A stretch of DNA of 44,130 nucleotides from Nonomuraea sp. PA05 (GCF_008086045.1 NZ_VSEY01000073.1:1-44130); one strand, 5' to 3'; shown: positions 8,622 through 16,585, numbered from the stretch's first letter. A program made the numbers and translations. The notes: generated from the sequence alone by a model not told the origin.

Positions 8622-8783
8622 GGTGAGGCGGTTCGCGGCCGGGCCGAGGCGCATCCGGCGGCGTCCGGCTTCCCGTTCGAGCTGGCCCGCATCCGGCTGG
8701 CGGCCGGCGTCCGGCCGCGGCACACGCAAGGCCCCAAGGTGGCCCGGCCGATCCTGGCGCGCGCCGCCCGCGCGGGCGAGTGA
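8622..8783 (+). pseudogene. LuxR/LAL regulator fragment (tetratricopeptide-like region)
   Basis: In the frame ending at the TGA of 8781-8783 the translation contains GFPFELARIRLAAGVRPRHT followed by QGPKVARPILARAA. This strongly resembles the helical-repeat segment near the C-terminus of LAL regulators, which normally continues into a LuxR helix-turn-helix. Here neither the upstream ATPase nor the DNA-binding domain is present. It is about 54 codons of relic. Together with the N-terminal LAL remnant at 6736-7103 on the other strand it may come from one broken gene. Confidence 0.6.
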
Positions 8784-8791
8784 TCGACCCG

Positions 8792-8875
8792 GTCGAATGA
8801 CTCAGAAGCCGTGGATCGCCCGCCCCGCCGGGGCACGGGCCGCCTGTCGCGGCTGACCGTCATGTGACTGATGTG
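8792..8875. repeat. First copy of a two-motif upstream block
   Basis: GTCGAATGACTCA (8792-8804) and a 23-nt motif beginning CTGACCGTCATG (8853-8875) both recur before the next hydrolase gene, at 10007-10019 and 10118-10140. The 13-mer is exact and the 23-mer has 21 identities. Both have GTCA/TGAC or GAGTC/GACTC-like dyad character. They are candidate operators or traces of a duplicated intergenic region. Confidence 0.55.
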
Positions 8876-8905
8876 CTGAGTTCTTCCTGCCGGAAACAGT
8901 AGGAG

Positions 8906-8926
8906 ATGTCGCAATTTCGGCGACAT
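8906..8926. promoter_or_regulatory. Inverted repeat before the exported hydrolase
   Basis: ATGTCGC at 8906-8912 pairs with GCGACAT at 8920-8926 around a 7-nt spacer, directly upstream of the GGGAGG ribosome site of the gene at 8944. It could be an operator or a leader hairpin. Confidence 0.4.
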
Positions 8927-8943
8927 GACAGGGAGGACCACCC

Positions 8944-9996
8944 ATGATGAACAGGCGTACCTTCGGCAAGACCCTCGGCCTGGCCACCGGCGCGACAGTC
9001 GCCTCGCTGGCGGGTCTGCAGGCGTTCCCGGCCGCCTCCGCCGCCACGCACGGCAAGGCCCCGGTGCTGCCGACGGTTCCGCCCGGCACCCACACGTCCC
9101 TGGGCAAGATCAAGCAGGTCAGGGCCGGGGTGCTGGACATCGGTTACGCCGAGGCGGGCCCGGCCCGCGGCCCCGTGGTCATCTGCCTGCACGGCTGGCC
9201 GTACGACATCCACAGCTTCGTGGACGTCGCCCCCCAGCTCGCGGCACAGGGCTACCGGGTGATCGTGCCCTACCTGCGCGGCCACGGCACCACGCGGTTC
9301 CTGTCCGCGAAGACCGTCCGCAACGCGCAGCAGTCGGCGATCGCGCTGGACATCGTCGCGCTGATGGACGCCCTCAGGATCGACAAGGCCGTGCTCGCGG
9401 GCTTCGACTGGGGATCGCGGACCGCCGACATCATCGCGGCCCTGTGGCCGGAGCGGGTCAAGGCCCTGGTGTCGGTGAGCGGCTACCTCATCACGAACCT
9501 GGAGGCCAACCTGTCGCCGCTGCCCCCCAAGGCCGAGTACGCGTGGTGGTACCAGTACTACTTCGCCACCGAGCGGGGCAAGAAGGCCATGGAGGACAGG
9601 ACCAAGCGGCGCGAGCTGTCCCGCCTCGTCTGGGACACCGTCTCCCCATCATGGAGCTTCGACGACGCAACCTTCGACCGCACGGCCGCCGCGTTCGACA
9701 ACCCCGACTACGCCGCCATCGTGCTCCACAACTACCGCTGGCGGCTGAGCCTGGCCGAGGGCGAGCGCCGCTACGACGCCGTCGAGCGCCGGCTCCAGGC
9801 GCGGCCGGTCATCAAGGTGCCGACCATCGTCCTCGACGCGGAGCTCGACCCCTTCTCCGCGCCCGACGACAGCGCCTACCGCGGCATGTTCACCGGCGCC
9901 TACGAGTACCGCAGGCTGACGGGCATCGGCCACGACCTGCCGCAGGAGGCGCCCACCGCCTTCGCCCAGGCCGTCATGGACGTGGACCACCTCTGA
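8944..9996 (+). CDS. Tat-exported α/β hydrolase, epoxide hydrolase-like
   Basis: The 350-aa protein begins with a twin-arginine signal (NRRTFGK) and a hydrophobic stretch ending near AASAA, so export in folded form is expected. The α/β-hydrolase core shows HGWP (oxyanion side) and the nucleophile elbow GFDWGSR, in which the nucleophile is Asp155 rather than Ser. Asp nucleophiles mark epoxide hydrolases and haloalkane dehalogenases. The acid is probably in DAELDPF and the general base His in GIGHDLPQE. RBS GGGAGG is 7 nt upstream; ATG 8947 is an alternative start. Substrate unknown. Confidence 0.85.
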   Translation: MMNRRTFGKTLGLATGATVASLAGLQAFPAASAATHGKAPVLPTVPPGTHTSLGKIKQVRAGVLDIGYAEAGPARGPVVICLHGWPYDIHSFVDVAPQLAAQGYRVIVPYLRGHGTTRFLSAKTVRNAQQSAIALDIVALMDALRIDKAVLAGFDWGSRTADIIAALWPERVKALVSVSGYLITNLEANLSPLPPKAEYAWWYQYYFATERGKKAMEDRTKRRELSRLVWDTVSPSWSFDDATFDRTAAAFDNPDYAAIVLHNYRWRLSLAEGERRYDAVERRLQARPVIKVPTIVLDAELDPFSAPDDSAYRGMFTGAYEYRRLTGIGHDLPQEAPTAFAQAVMDVDHL

Positions 9997-10006
9997 CGAC
10001 CGAAGA

Positions 10007-10140
10007 GTCGAATGACTCAACCCGCCGAGGCTGCGAACCCCCTGCTCAGGGCCACCGCACCACCCGCCGGCCTGCACCGGCGCCAGGCCGGGCGCCGGAC
10101 GGCCCGGCGTCCCGTGACTGACCGTCATGCGACGGATGTG
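10007..10140. repeat. Second copy of the two-motif upstream block
   Basis: GTCGAATGACTCA (10007-10019, within the dyad GAGTCGAATGACTC at 10005-10018) and the 23-nt motif at 10118-10140 repeat those at 8792-8804 and 8853-8875. The motif-to-motif distance is 111 nt here against 61 nt there. The block lies in the 211-bp gap before the second exported hydrolase, so both genes may answer to the same regulator. Confidence 0.55.
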
Positions 10141-10207
10141 ACCACGCCCCCTCCAGGACGACAGTGATGACACCAGATCACTAAAGCCTTGTGAAAGGGG
10201 ATTCGTC

Positions 10208-11026
10208 ATGGTCAGCATCAAGCGCAGCCGCCGGGTCACGCTGGGAGCCCTGTCGGCGGGCGTAGCGTTCGGCGCCCTCGTGATCGCCGGGCCCGCCCAA
10301 GCGGCGGACGGGCCCGCCAAGCCCACCGTCGTGCTGGAGCACGGCGCCTTCGCCGACGCCTCCAGCTGGAACGGGGTGATCGAGAAGCTGCGGAAGGACG
10401 GCTATCCCGTCGTCGCCGCGGCCAACCCGCTGCGCGGGCCCGCCAACGACGCGGCGGCGCTGCGCAGCGTCCTCGACCACGTCAAGGGGCCGAAGATCCT
10501 CGTCGGACACTCCTACGGCGGCTCGGTCATCAGCGTCGCCGGCGCCGGCGACCCCGAGGTCAAGGCCCTCGTGTACGTGGCCGCCTTCCTGCCCGCCAAG
10601 GGCGAGACCGCGCTGGAGCTGACGAACAAGTTCCCCGGCTCCACGCTTCCCGACGCCCTCGACCCGGCGCCGTTCACGCTGCCCGGCAGCGGCACCGGCA
10701 CCGACCTGTACATCAAGGCCGACAAGTTCCGCCACCAGTTCGCCGCCGACGTGCCGGCCCGCGAGGCCGCGCTGATGGCCGCCACCCAGCGGCCCATCGC
10801 CCAGTCCGCGCTGGAGGAGAAGACCGAGGCCGCCGCCTGGCAGGACAAGCCGTCCTGGGACGTCATCACGACCCAGGACCTCAACATCCCCGCCGAGGTG
10901 CAGCGCTACATGGCCAAGCGCGCCCACGCGCACGTCACCGAGGTGCGCGCCTCGCACTCCGTCGCCGTCTCCCACCCCGGGACCGTGGCCGCCGTCATCG
11001 AGCAGGCCGCCCGCTCCACCCGTTGA
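10208..11026 (+). CDS. Secreted α/β hydrolase (EstC-like esterase family)
   Basis: The 272-aa product has a basic N-region (MVSIKRSRR), a hydrophobic core and an AQAADG cleavage site. The mature protein starts with a short β-strand and LEHGAFADASSW. The nucleophile elbow GHSYGG contains Ser102, and His in SHSVAVSHP near the C-terminus fits the catalytic base. The compact single-domain layout resembles salicylate/pyrethroid esterase-type hydrolases. RBS AAAGGGG precedes ATG 10208. The VOC gene begins 17 bp after its stop, so cotranscription is likely. Confidence 0.86.
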   Translation: MVSIKRSRRVTLGALSAGVAFGALVIAGPAQAADGPAKPTVVLEHGAFADASSWNGVIEKLRKDGYPVVAAANPLRGPANDAAALRSVLDHVKGPKILVGHSYGGSVISVAGAGDPEVKALVYVAAFLPAKGETALELTNKFPGSTLPDALDPAPFTLPGSGTGTDLYIKADKFRHQFAADVPAREAALMAATQRPIAQSALEEKTEAAAWQDKPSWDVITTQDLNIPAEVQRYMAKRAHAHVTEVRASHSVAVSHPGTVAAVIEQAARSTR

Positions 11027-11043
11027 GAAGAAGGGTCATCACC

Positions 11044-11490
11044 ATGGACATGAAGCTCGAAGTCGTCGTCCTGCCCGTCTCCGACGCCGACCGCGCCAGG
11101 GACTTCTACGCCGGCAGCCTGGGCTTCCGCCTCGACGCGGACTTCCCCATCAAGGACGGCTACCGGATCATCCAGGTCACTCCCCCTGGCTCCGGCTGCT
11201 CGATCATCTTCGGCGAGGGCCTCACCGACGCCGCGCCGGGGACGGTCCAGGGCCTGCACCTGATCGTGTCGGACATCGAGCAGGCGCGCAAGGAGCTGAC
11301 GGACCGCGGCGTCGAGGTCAGCGGCCCGTTCCACGACGCCACCGGCGCCTTCCACCAGGCGGGCGACGCCGACCGGGTGGAGGGCGTGCACCCGCAGCGG
11401 GCCAGCTACGGCTCCTTCGCCTCGTTCGCCGACCCCGACGGCAACCGCTGGTTCCTCCAGGAGATCACCGAGCGGCTGCCTGGCCGCTGA
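11044..11490 (+). CDS. VOC superfamily (glyoxalase/bleomycin-resistance fold) protein
   Basis: The 148-aa protein has two βαβββ halves. One begins LEVVVLPVSDADRARDFYAG with LGFRLD, and the second ends with FASFADPDGNRWFLQEI, the usual metal-site Glu region. Such proteins include dioxygenases, glyoxalases and antibiotic-binding proteins; the reaction is not determined. ATG 11044 fits the GAGAAGAAGG ribosome site at 11026-11035. It lies between the secreted hydrolase and the oxidoreductase and probably shares their transcript. Confidence 0.88.
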   Translation: MDMKLEVVVLPVSDADRARDFYAGSLGFRLDADFPIKDGYRIIQVTPPGSGCSIIFGEGLTDAAPGTVQGLHLIVSDIEQARKELTDRGVEVSGPFHDATGAFHQAGDADRVEGVHPQRASYGSFASFADPDGNRWFLQEITERLPGR

Positions 11491-11520
11491 CCCCCGGCAC
11501 GACCACACCATGGAGGATCA

Positions 11521-12957
11521 GTGACGATCGAAGACACCCGTACCTATGACGTGGTCGTGATCGGGGCGGGTCCGGTCGGCGAGAACGTCGCCGACCGGAC
11601 CACCGCCGCCGGCCTGAGCACCGTCATCGTGGAGAGCGAGCTGGTCGGCGGCGAGTGCTCGTACTGGGCGTGCGAGCCGAGCAAGGCGCTGTTGCGGCCC
11701 GCGCTGCTGCGGGCCGAAGCGAGCAGGGTGCCGGGGCTGTCCCCGGCCGCCTCCGGCCCGCTGGACGTCGCCGCCGTGCTGGCGCACCGCGACCGCATGT
11801 CCGCAGACTGGAACGACGAGGGCCAGGTCGAATGGCTCAAGACGGCGGGCATCGAGCTGCTGCGCGGGCACGGCCGCCTCGACGGGACGCGGCGCGTGGC
11901 CGTGACGACGCCCGGTGGCGGCACCGTCCGGCTGCTGGCCCGGCACGCCGTGGCCGTGTGCACCGGCAGCGGCGCGGCGCTGCCCGACCTGCCGTGGCTC
12001 GCCGACCTGCGGCCCTGGACCAGCCGCGAGGCCACCAGCGCCAGGCAGGCGCCGGGGCGGCTCGCCATCGTCGGCGCGGGCGTGGTGGCCACCGAGATGG
12101 CCACCGCCTGGCAGGCACTCGGCAGCCAGGTCACCCTGCTCGTCCGGGGCGCAGGGCTGCTGTCGAACATGGAGCCCTTCGCGGGCGAGCTCGTCGCGGA
12201 GCGCCTGCGCGAGGCGGGCGTGGACCTGCGGTTCGGGGTGAGCGTGGCCACCGCCGCCCGTACGGGGGGCGAGGTGCACCTGATCCTGTCCGACGGTGAC
12301 CGGCTCAGCGCGGACGAGCTCCTGTTCGCGACGGGCCGCGCGCCCCGCACCGGCGACCTCGGCCTGGAGACCGTCGGCCTGCCGCCGGGCGACTGGCTCG
12401 CCACCGACGACGCCTACACCGTCACCGCCGTCCCCGGCGACTGGCTGTACGCGGCGGGCGACGTCAACCGGCGGGCCTTGTTCACCCATCAGGGCAAGTA
12501 CCAGGCGCGCATCGCCGGCGCCGTCATCGCCGCCCGCGCCGCCGGGGCTCCCCTGGACACCGGACGCTGGAGCGCCCACTCCGGCACCGCCGACACGGCG
12601 GCCGTGCCCGCGGTCGTCTTCACCGACCCCGAGGTGGCCAGCGTCGGCCTGACCACCATGGAGGCCCGGCGCACCGGCCGCCGCGTGGACGTCGTCGACT
12701 ACGACCTCGGCCACGTCGCCGGGGCGCTGCAGCACGATCCCGGCTACCGGGGCAGGGCCCGCGCCCTCATCGACCCGGAGCGCCGCACGGTCGTCGGCGT
12801 CACCTTCGCCGGGCCGGGCGTCGCCGAGCTGCTGCACTCGGCCACCGTGGCGATCGTCGGGGAGACGCCCGTCGAGCGGCTCTGGCATGCCGTGCCGGCC
12901 TTTCCCACGATCAGCGAGGTGTGGCTGCGGCTGCTGGAGACATACCGGAACCTTTAG
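11521..12957 (+). CDS. Pyridine nucleotide-disulfide oxidoreductase (class I)
   Basis: The 478-aa flavoprotein has an N-terminal FAD-binding GAGPVGENVA, a redox-active pair Cys46/Cys51 in GGECSYWACEPSK, an NAD(P)-binding GAGVVATEMA near residue 180, an ATGRAPRT segment, and a C-terminal dimerisation domain. The His-Glu dyad appears in WHAVPAFPTISE. It belongs with dihydrolipoamide dehydrogenase, mercuric reductase and mycothione reductase. The active-site spacer is atypical (CSYWAC rather than CLNVGC), so the substrate disulfide is open. GTG start 11521 has GGAGG 8 nt upstream. Confidence 0.9.
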   Translation: MTIEDTRTYDVVVIGAGPVGENVADRTTAAGLSTVIVESELVGGECSYWACEPSKALLRPALLRAEASRVPGLSPAASGPLDVAAVLAHRDRMSADWNDEGQVEWLKTAGIELLRGHGRLDGTRRVAVTTPGGGTVRLLARHAVAVCTGSGAALPDLPWLADLRPWTSREATSARQAPGRLAIVGAGVVATEMATAWQALGSQVTLLVRGAGLLSNMEPFAGELVAERLREAGVDLRFGVSVATAARTGGEVHLILSDGDRLSADELLFATGRAPRTGDLGLETVGLPPGDWLATDDAYTVTAVPGDWLYAAGDVNRRALFTHQGKYQARIAGAVIAARAAGAPLDTGRWSAHSGTADTAAVPAVVFTDPEVASVGLTTMEARRTGRRVDVVDYDLGHVAGALQHDPGYRGRARALIDPERRTVVGVTFAGPGVAELLHSATVAIVGETPVERLWHAVPAFPTISEVWLRLLETYRNL

Positions 12958-12960
12958 TGC

Positions 12961-12996
12961 CACTCTTATGGGTATCTTATTCTTATAAATGCTACA
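12961..12996 (+). promoter_or_regulatory. AT-rich motif before the SDR pair, copy of the TetR-promoter motif
   Basis: This stretch begins four bases after the oxidoreductase stop and ends in GCTACA. Its reverse complement aligns to 8619-8584 with 27 identities of 36 and no gaps. It contains TATAAAT, a plausible -10 region for the SDR gene at 13039. I infer an operator for the TetR regulator encoded at 8007-8579. Confidence 0.55.
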
Positions 12997-13038
12997 TTGA
13001 TGGGGCAGTTAAGAACCGCCTTGGACAAGGAGATCGTC

Positions 13039-13881
13039 ATGGCAAGGACCTGGCTCATCACCGGAGCGTCACGCGGCCTCGGGCGCCGCCTCGCCGAAGC
13101 CGTCCTCGAAGCAGGCGACCGCGTCGTCGCCACCGCCCGCAGCCCCAAGCAGCTCGACGACCTGCTCGCCCGCCACGGCGACCAGGTGCGGGCGGTCGCG
13201 CTCGACGTCACCGACGCCGCCGCGGCCACCCGCGCCGTCCAGGAGGCCGTGGACGCCTTCGGCCGCCTCGACGTGGTCGTCAACAACGCCGGCTACGGCA
13301 ACAGCGCCCCCATCGAGGAGATGGCCGAGGACGACTTCCGCGCCCAGATCGAGACCAACCTCTTCGGCGTCGTGAACGTCACCCGGGCCGCCCTGCCCGT
13401 CCTGCGCACCCAGCGGTCGGGGGTCTTCGTGCAGTTCTCCTCCATCGGCGGGCGCGTCGGCGGCACCCCCGGCATGGGCGCCTACCAGACGGCCAAGTTC
13501 GCCGTCGAAGGCTTCTCCGAGGTGCTCGCCAACGAGGTCGCGCCCTTCGGGGTGAAGGTGATCATCGTGGAGCCGGGCGCGTTCCGTACCGACTGGCAGG
13601 GCTCGTCCATGGAGATGCACGCCGTCGGCCCCGACTACGAGCAGACCGTGGGCGCCATCCACCGCTACCGCCGCGAGACCGACGGCGCCCAGTCCGGCGA
13701 CCCCGCCCGCGCCGCCAAGGTCATCATCGACGTCGTCCGCGACGACGACCCGCCCCGGCGGCTCCTGCTCGGCAGCGACGCCGTCGCCAGCGCCCAGAAG
13801 GCGGGCGCGATCCGCGCCGCCGAGACCGAGAAGTGGGCCGACGTCAGCCGCTCCGCCGACTTCCCCGCCGACGAGCGCTGA
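13039..13881 (+). CDS. Short-chain dehydrogenase/reductase (SDR)
   Basis: The 280-aa protein carries the Rossmann motif TGASRGLG (residues 8-15), DVTD, NNAG (82-85) and catalytic Tyr149-x3-Lys153 (AYQTAK) with Ser in FSSIGG. The cofactor motif and Arg at the second strand suggest NADP(H). ATG 13039 has AAGGAGA at 6-8 nt, while an upstream ATG at 12997 lies inside the regulatory motif. It is followed 25 bp later by a related SDR, so the two probably form an operon under the AT-rich motif. Confidence 0.92.
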   Translation: MARTWLITGASRGLGRRLAEAVLEAGDRVVATARSPKQLDDLLARHGDQVRAVALDVTDAAAATRAVQEAVDAFGRLDVVVNNAGYGNSAPIEEMAEDDFRAQIETNLFGVVNVTRAALPVLRTQRSGVFVQFSSIGGRVGGTPGMGAYQTAKFAVEGFSEVLANEVAPFGVKVIIVEPGAFRTDWQGSSMEMHAVGPDYEQTVGAIHRYRRETDGAQSGDPARAAKVIIDVVRDDDPPRRLLLGSDAVASAQKAGAIRAAETEKWADVSRSADFPADER

Positions 13882-13906
13882 CCGACCAGAAAAGGAGCTA
13901 TCTCCC

Positions 13907-14764
13907 ATGAACACTCGAACCTGGCTCATCACCGGCGCGTCCAGCGGCCTCGGGCACGCCCTGGCCGAGTACGTGCTCGGCCGCGGCGACCAGGCCGTCC
14001 TCACCGCCTCCAGCACCAGGGCCACCACCGAGCTGGCCGCCCGCCACCCGCGTACCGCCCTCGCCCTCCCCCTCGACGTGACCGACCCCGAGCAGCGCGA
14101 AGCCGGCGTCAAGCGCGCGGAAGAGCGCTTCGGCGGCATCGACGTGCTGGTCAACAACGCCGGCATCGACTTCATCGGCGCGCTGGAGGAGCAGGAGGAG
14201 AGCGACTACCGCAGGCTCTTCGAGGTCAACTTCTTCGGCGCGGTCGCCCTGACCAGGCTCGTCCTGCCCGGCATGCGCGCCAGGGGGCGCGGCGTCGTCG
14301 TGAACGTCTCCTCGATGGACGGTCTGGCCAGCCTGCCCGCCAACGGCTACTACTCGGCCAGCAAGTTCGCCCTCGAAGGCTTCACCGAGGCCCTCTGGCA
14401 GGAGATCGAGCCGCTCGGCCTGCACGCCATGATCATCCAGCCGGGCTCGTTCCGCACCGGGATCGAGCACCGCACCAAGGCCTCCGGCGTCCCCATCGAC
14501 GACTACCGGGCGACGGCGGGCGCGTTCAGGGCCATGATGGGCACGCTCAAGCCCGAGATGTTCCCCGGCGACCCCGTGCGGGCGGCCGAGGCGATGTACG
14601 AGGCGGCCGTCGCCGAGCGGCCCCGGCACTGGGTCGTGCTCGGCAGCGACGCCCAGCGCAGGATCGACGCCAAGCTGCTGCAGCTCAGGGCGGAGTTCGA
14701 CGCGGGCAGGGAGGTCGCGCTCGGCACCGACTTCCCGGGCAGCGCCGAGCACGCCGTCCTGTGA
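13907..14764 (+). CDS. Short-chain dehydrogenase/reductase (SDR)
   Basis: The 285-aa SDR has TGASSGLG (9-16), NNAG (83-86), Ser in VSSMDG and Tyr149-x3-Lys153 (YYSASK). It is a paralogue of the preceding gene: similar length and the same order of motifs, with a C-terminal VVLGSDAQRRIDAKL typical of the oxidoreductase YusZ/DltE-like group. RBS AAAGGAG precedes the ATG. Substrate unknown. Confidence 0.92.
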   Translation: MNTRTWLITGASSGLGHALAEYVLGRGDQAVLTASSTRATTELAARHPRTALALPLDVTDPEQREAGVKRAEERFGGIDVLVNNAGIDFIGALEEQEESDYRRLFEVNFFGAVALTRLVLPGMRARGRGVVVNVSSMDGLASLPANGYYSASKFALEGFTEALWQEIEPLGLHAMIIQPGSFRTGIEHRTKASGVPIDDYRATAGAFRAMMGTLKPEMFPGDPVRAAEAMYEAAVAERPRHWVVLGSDAQRRIDAKLLQLRAEFDAGREVALGTDFPGSAEHAVL

Positions 14765-14790
14765 CCGCCGGTGCGGCAGGTGGTCTGGAG

Positions 14791-14907
14791 CGGCGACTGC
14801 CCGCGCCTCATCCGGCAGGTGGCCGGGAACGGCGGCTGCCCGCGCCTCACCCGACGGGTGGCCGGGAACGGCGACTGCCCGCGCCTCGCCAGGCGAGTGG
14901 CCGAGGC
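14791..14907. repeat. 39-bp tandem repeat, three copies
   Basis: Units begin at 14791, 14830 and 14869 with CGGCGACTGCCCGCGCCTC or a one-base variant and drift in their second half. A partial copy precedes them. The array lies between convergent genes and shows no good coding evidence. The third copy contributes the left arm of a perfect hairpin (14878-14912), so the array may be duplicated terminator DNA. Confidence 0.75.
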
Positions 14908-14912
14908 GCGGG
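14878..14912 (+). terminator. Stem-loop terminator after the SDR operon
   Basis: CCCGCGCCTCG (14878-14888) pairs perfectly with CGAGGCGCGGG (14902-14912) over 11 bp with a 13-nt loop. It lies 114 bp after the second SDR. No U-tract follows, as is common in actinomycetes. Confidence 0.6.
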
Positions 14913-14922
14913 ATACGCCGGT

Positions 14923-14939
14923 GGCGGGCCGTGCCCGCC
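14923..14939 (-). terminator. Short hairpin after the 135-aa hypothetical gene
   Basis: GGCGGG and CCCGCC pair over 6 bp around a 5-nt loop, two bases beyond the stop codon of the minus-strand gene ending at 14942. A weak terminator candidate. Confidence 0.35.
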
Positions 14940-14941
14940 CA

Positions 14942-15349
14942 TCAGGCGGCGTCGATGGCCTCGGTGATCTTGCGAGCCATCTCGGTCAGGGTCGGGCCGG
15001 GCTCACCCTTCTGACCGCGCAGGCCCGCCTCGACGGCGATCAGTACGATGCCGCGGAAGTTGTCCGCCTCCTCCGGCGCCTGCCGCTTGAGCAGGCTCAT
15101 CGACTCCGTCAGCGCAGGCAGCACGTGGTCGGCCAGCTCGGCGACGGACTTGCCGTCCAGCGCGATGTCCTTGGACTTCGCGGCCAGCACGTGCCCGATC
15201 GGGCCGGTGGCGGAGGCCAGGGCGATCGAGCCCTCGGTCGCGATCTTGTGCGGCGAGCCGGCGGCACCGGCGGCGGACAGCAGCGTGACGGCGCCGTAGG
15301 CGGCGGTGCGGAGGGTGGCCTTGTCCTGGTCGGTCAGGTTGAGGGACAT
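14942..15349 (-). CDS. Hypothetical protein (135 aa), helical
   Basis: The product starts MSLNLTDQDKATLRTAAYGA and is Ala-rich and mostly helical, without a signal peptide or a clear membrane span (VTLLSAAGAAG is only weakly hydrophobic). It ends LTEMARKITEAIDAA. The ATG is preceded by AGGAG at 8 nt, which settles the start against the longer upstream frame. I recall similar unnamed actinomycete proteins but no function. Confidence 0.75.
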   Translation of the reverse strand: MSLNLTDQDKATLRTAAYGAVTLLSAAGAAGSPHKIATEGSIALASATGPIGHVLAAKSKDIALDGKSVAELADHVLPALTESMSLLKRQAPEEADNFRGIVLIAVEAGLRGQKGEPGPTLTEMARKITEAIDAA

Positions 15350-15585
15350 GTCGGATGCTCCTGTGGTGGTGTGCGGTTCCGGTGCCGCGTGCGCCGCACC
15401 GTTCATGTCCTCAAAGATGACGGAGTTCTCTGATACCGGACTGTCGTCGTGCTGACACGGCCGCTGACACGACTGACGGGGCGCCATGCCGCGACGGCGA
15501 CTCGCGGTCCCGGATCGCCACCGAGCCCGGGCTGCTGAGCACTCAGGGAGATGCCCGCCACCGCCCACCACGATCGACTGTTGTC

Positions 15586-16581
15586 ATGACAGGCAGAATC
15601 GCGTTGGCGGCGATGCTCGTCGTCGCACTGCTCGGCCTCACGCCCCCTGCAGCGGCGGCGCGGTCGGCATGCACCTGGCGGATGCAGCTCCTCCCCGCCC
15701 CCGCCGGCACCACCCAGCAACTGGTGGAGGCCACCGACCACAGCGGCGGCTACGCCGGCAGGGCCTACTTCTCCGGCACCGGCTGGCGGATCCTGTACTG
15801 GAAGGACGGCCGCGTCATCGACTACGGCGCCTCCGGCCAGGGCGCCGACCGCGTCGTGGGCCAGAACCGCGCCGGGACCATCGCCGGGACGTCCCTCAAG
15901 GGCCTCTACGGAGAGCACGTGGTCTCCTTCCGCATCCGGGGCGGACAGCGGGAGATGCTGCCCCCGCTGCCCGGCGCAGAGACGACCAGCAGGGCCGCCG
16001 GAATCGCCGACAACGGCGACATCTACGGCAACGCCCTGCTGTGGCGGGGCACCGGCTTCGTGCCCGTGGTGGTGCGCTGGCCGCACGACCGGCCCGGCGT
16101 CGTCGAGCAGGTGCAGGGCGTGCCCGACGGCATGGCGCTGATCGACGTGGACGGCGACGGCACCCTGCTCGTCGGCTCAAGGACGGCCTACCCCTGGCCG
16201 CACCTGTGGCGCGACGGCCGGGTCACCCGCCTGCCCGAAGCGCCGGACACCCAGCACGGCTACGCCCTGGTGATCTCCGGCGGGCTGGTCGGCGGGTCGC
16301 TGCGGCTGGGCTCCGACCCCAACCGGCCCGCCTACTGGGACCGTGACGGCCTGCCGCACCTGCTGCCCCAGAACGCGCAGACGGCGCAGCTCAACGGGAA
16401 CGGGCTGATCGTCACCTCGCTGACCGGCGCGCCGTTCCAGGTGTGGCGGTACGGGACGTCGCTGGGTCAGCTCGGCGGCGCCGAGTCCGTCACCACGGTC
16501 GGGGACGACGACTCCATAGGCGGTTCCACGACTGGTCAGAACCATTTGCCGGCGGCGGCTGTCTGGCGGTGCGGATCGTAG
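15586..16581 (+). CDS. Secreted protein with HAF-like/β-propeller repeats
   Basis: The 331-aa protein has a signal peptide (MTGRIALAAMLVVALLGLTPPAAAA). The mature part has recurring segments of the type GAsGQG-RVVGQNRAGTIAGTS, AAGIADNGDIYGNALLW and LNGNGLIVTSLTGAPFQVW. These resemble HAF-type extracellular repeats or a loose β-propeller. Three Cys are present (two near each end of the mature chain). The role is unknown. The gene is divergent from the 135-aa gene, across a 236-bp gap that contains a 12-bp spaced direct repeat GCTGACACG (15451, 15463). Confidence 0.72.
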   Translation: MTGRIALAAMLVVALLGLTPPAAAARSACTWRMQLLPAPAGTTQQLVEATDHSGGYAGRAYFSGTGWRILYWKDGRVIDYGASGQGADRVVGQNRAGTIAGTSLKGLYGEHVVSFRIRGGQREMLPPLPGAETTSRAAGIADNGDIYGNALLWRGTGFVPVVVRWPHDRPGVVEQVQGVPDGMALIDVDGDGTLLVGSRTAYPWPHLWRDGRVTRLPEAPDTQHGYALVISGGLVGGSLRLGSDPNRPAYWDRDGLPHLLPQNAQTAQLNGNGLIVTSLTGAPFQVWRYGTSLGQLGGAESVTTVGDDDSIGGSTTGQNHLPAAAVWRCGS

Positions 16582-16585
16582 TTAG

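Noticed and set aside
8622..13881. Complete catabolic or biosynthetic gene cluster
   Set aside because: Hydrolases, a VOC protein, an oxidoreductase and SDRs sit together, but no core pathway enzyme or substrate is identifiable, so naming a pathway would be guesswork.
14761..14967. Plus-strand frame through the 39-bp repeats (13-residue peptide repeat)
   Set aside because: 39 bp is divisible by three, so an open frame is expected. Arg/Pro-rich composition, overlap with terminator hairpins and the position between convergent genes argue against coding.
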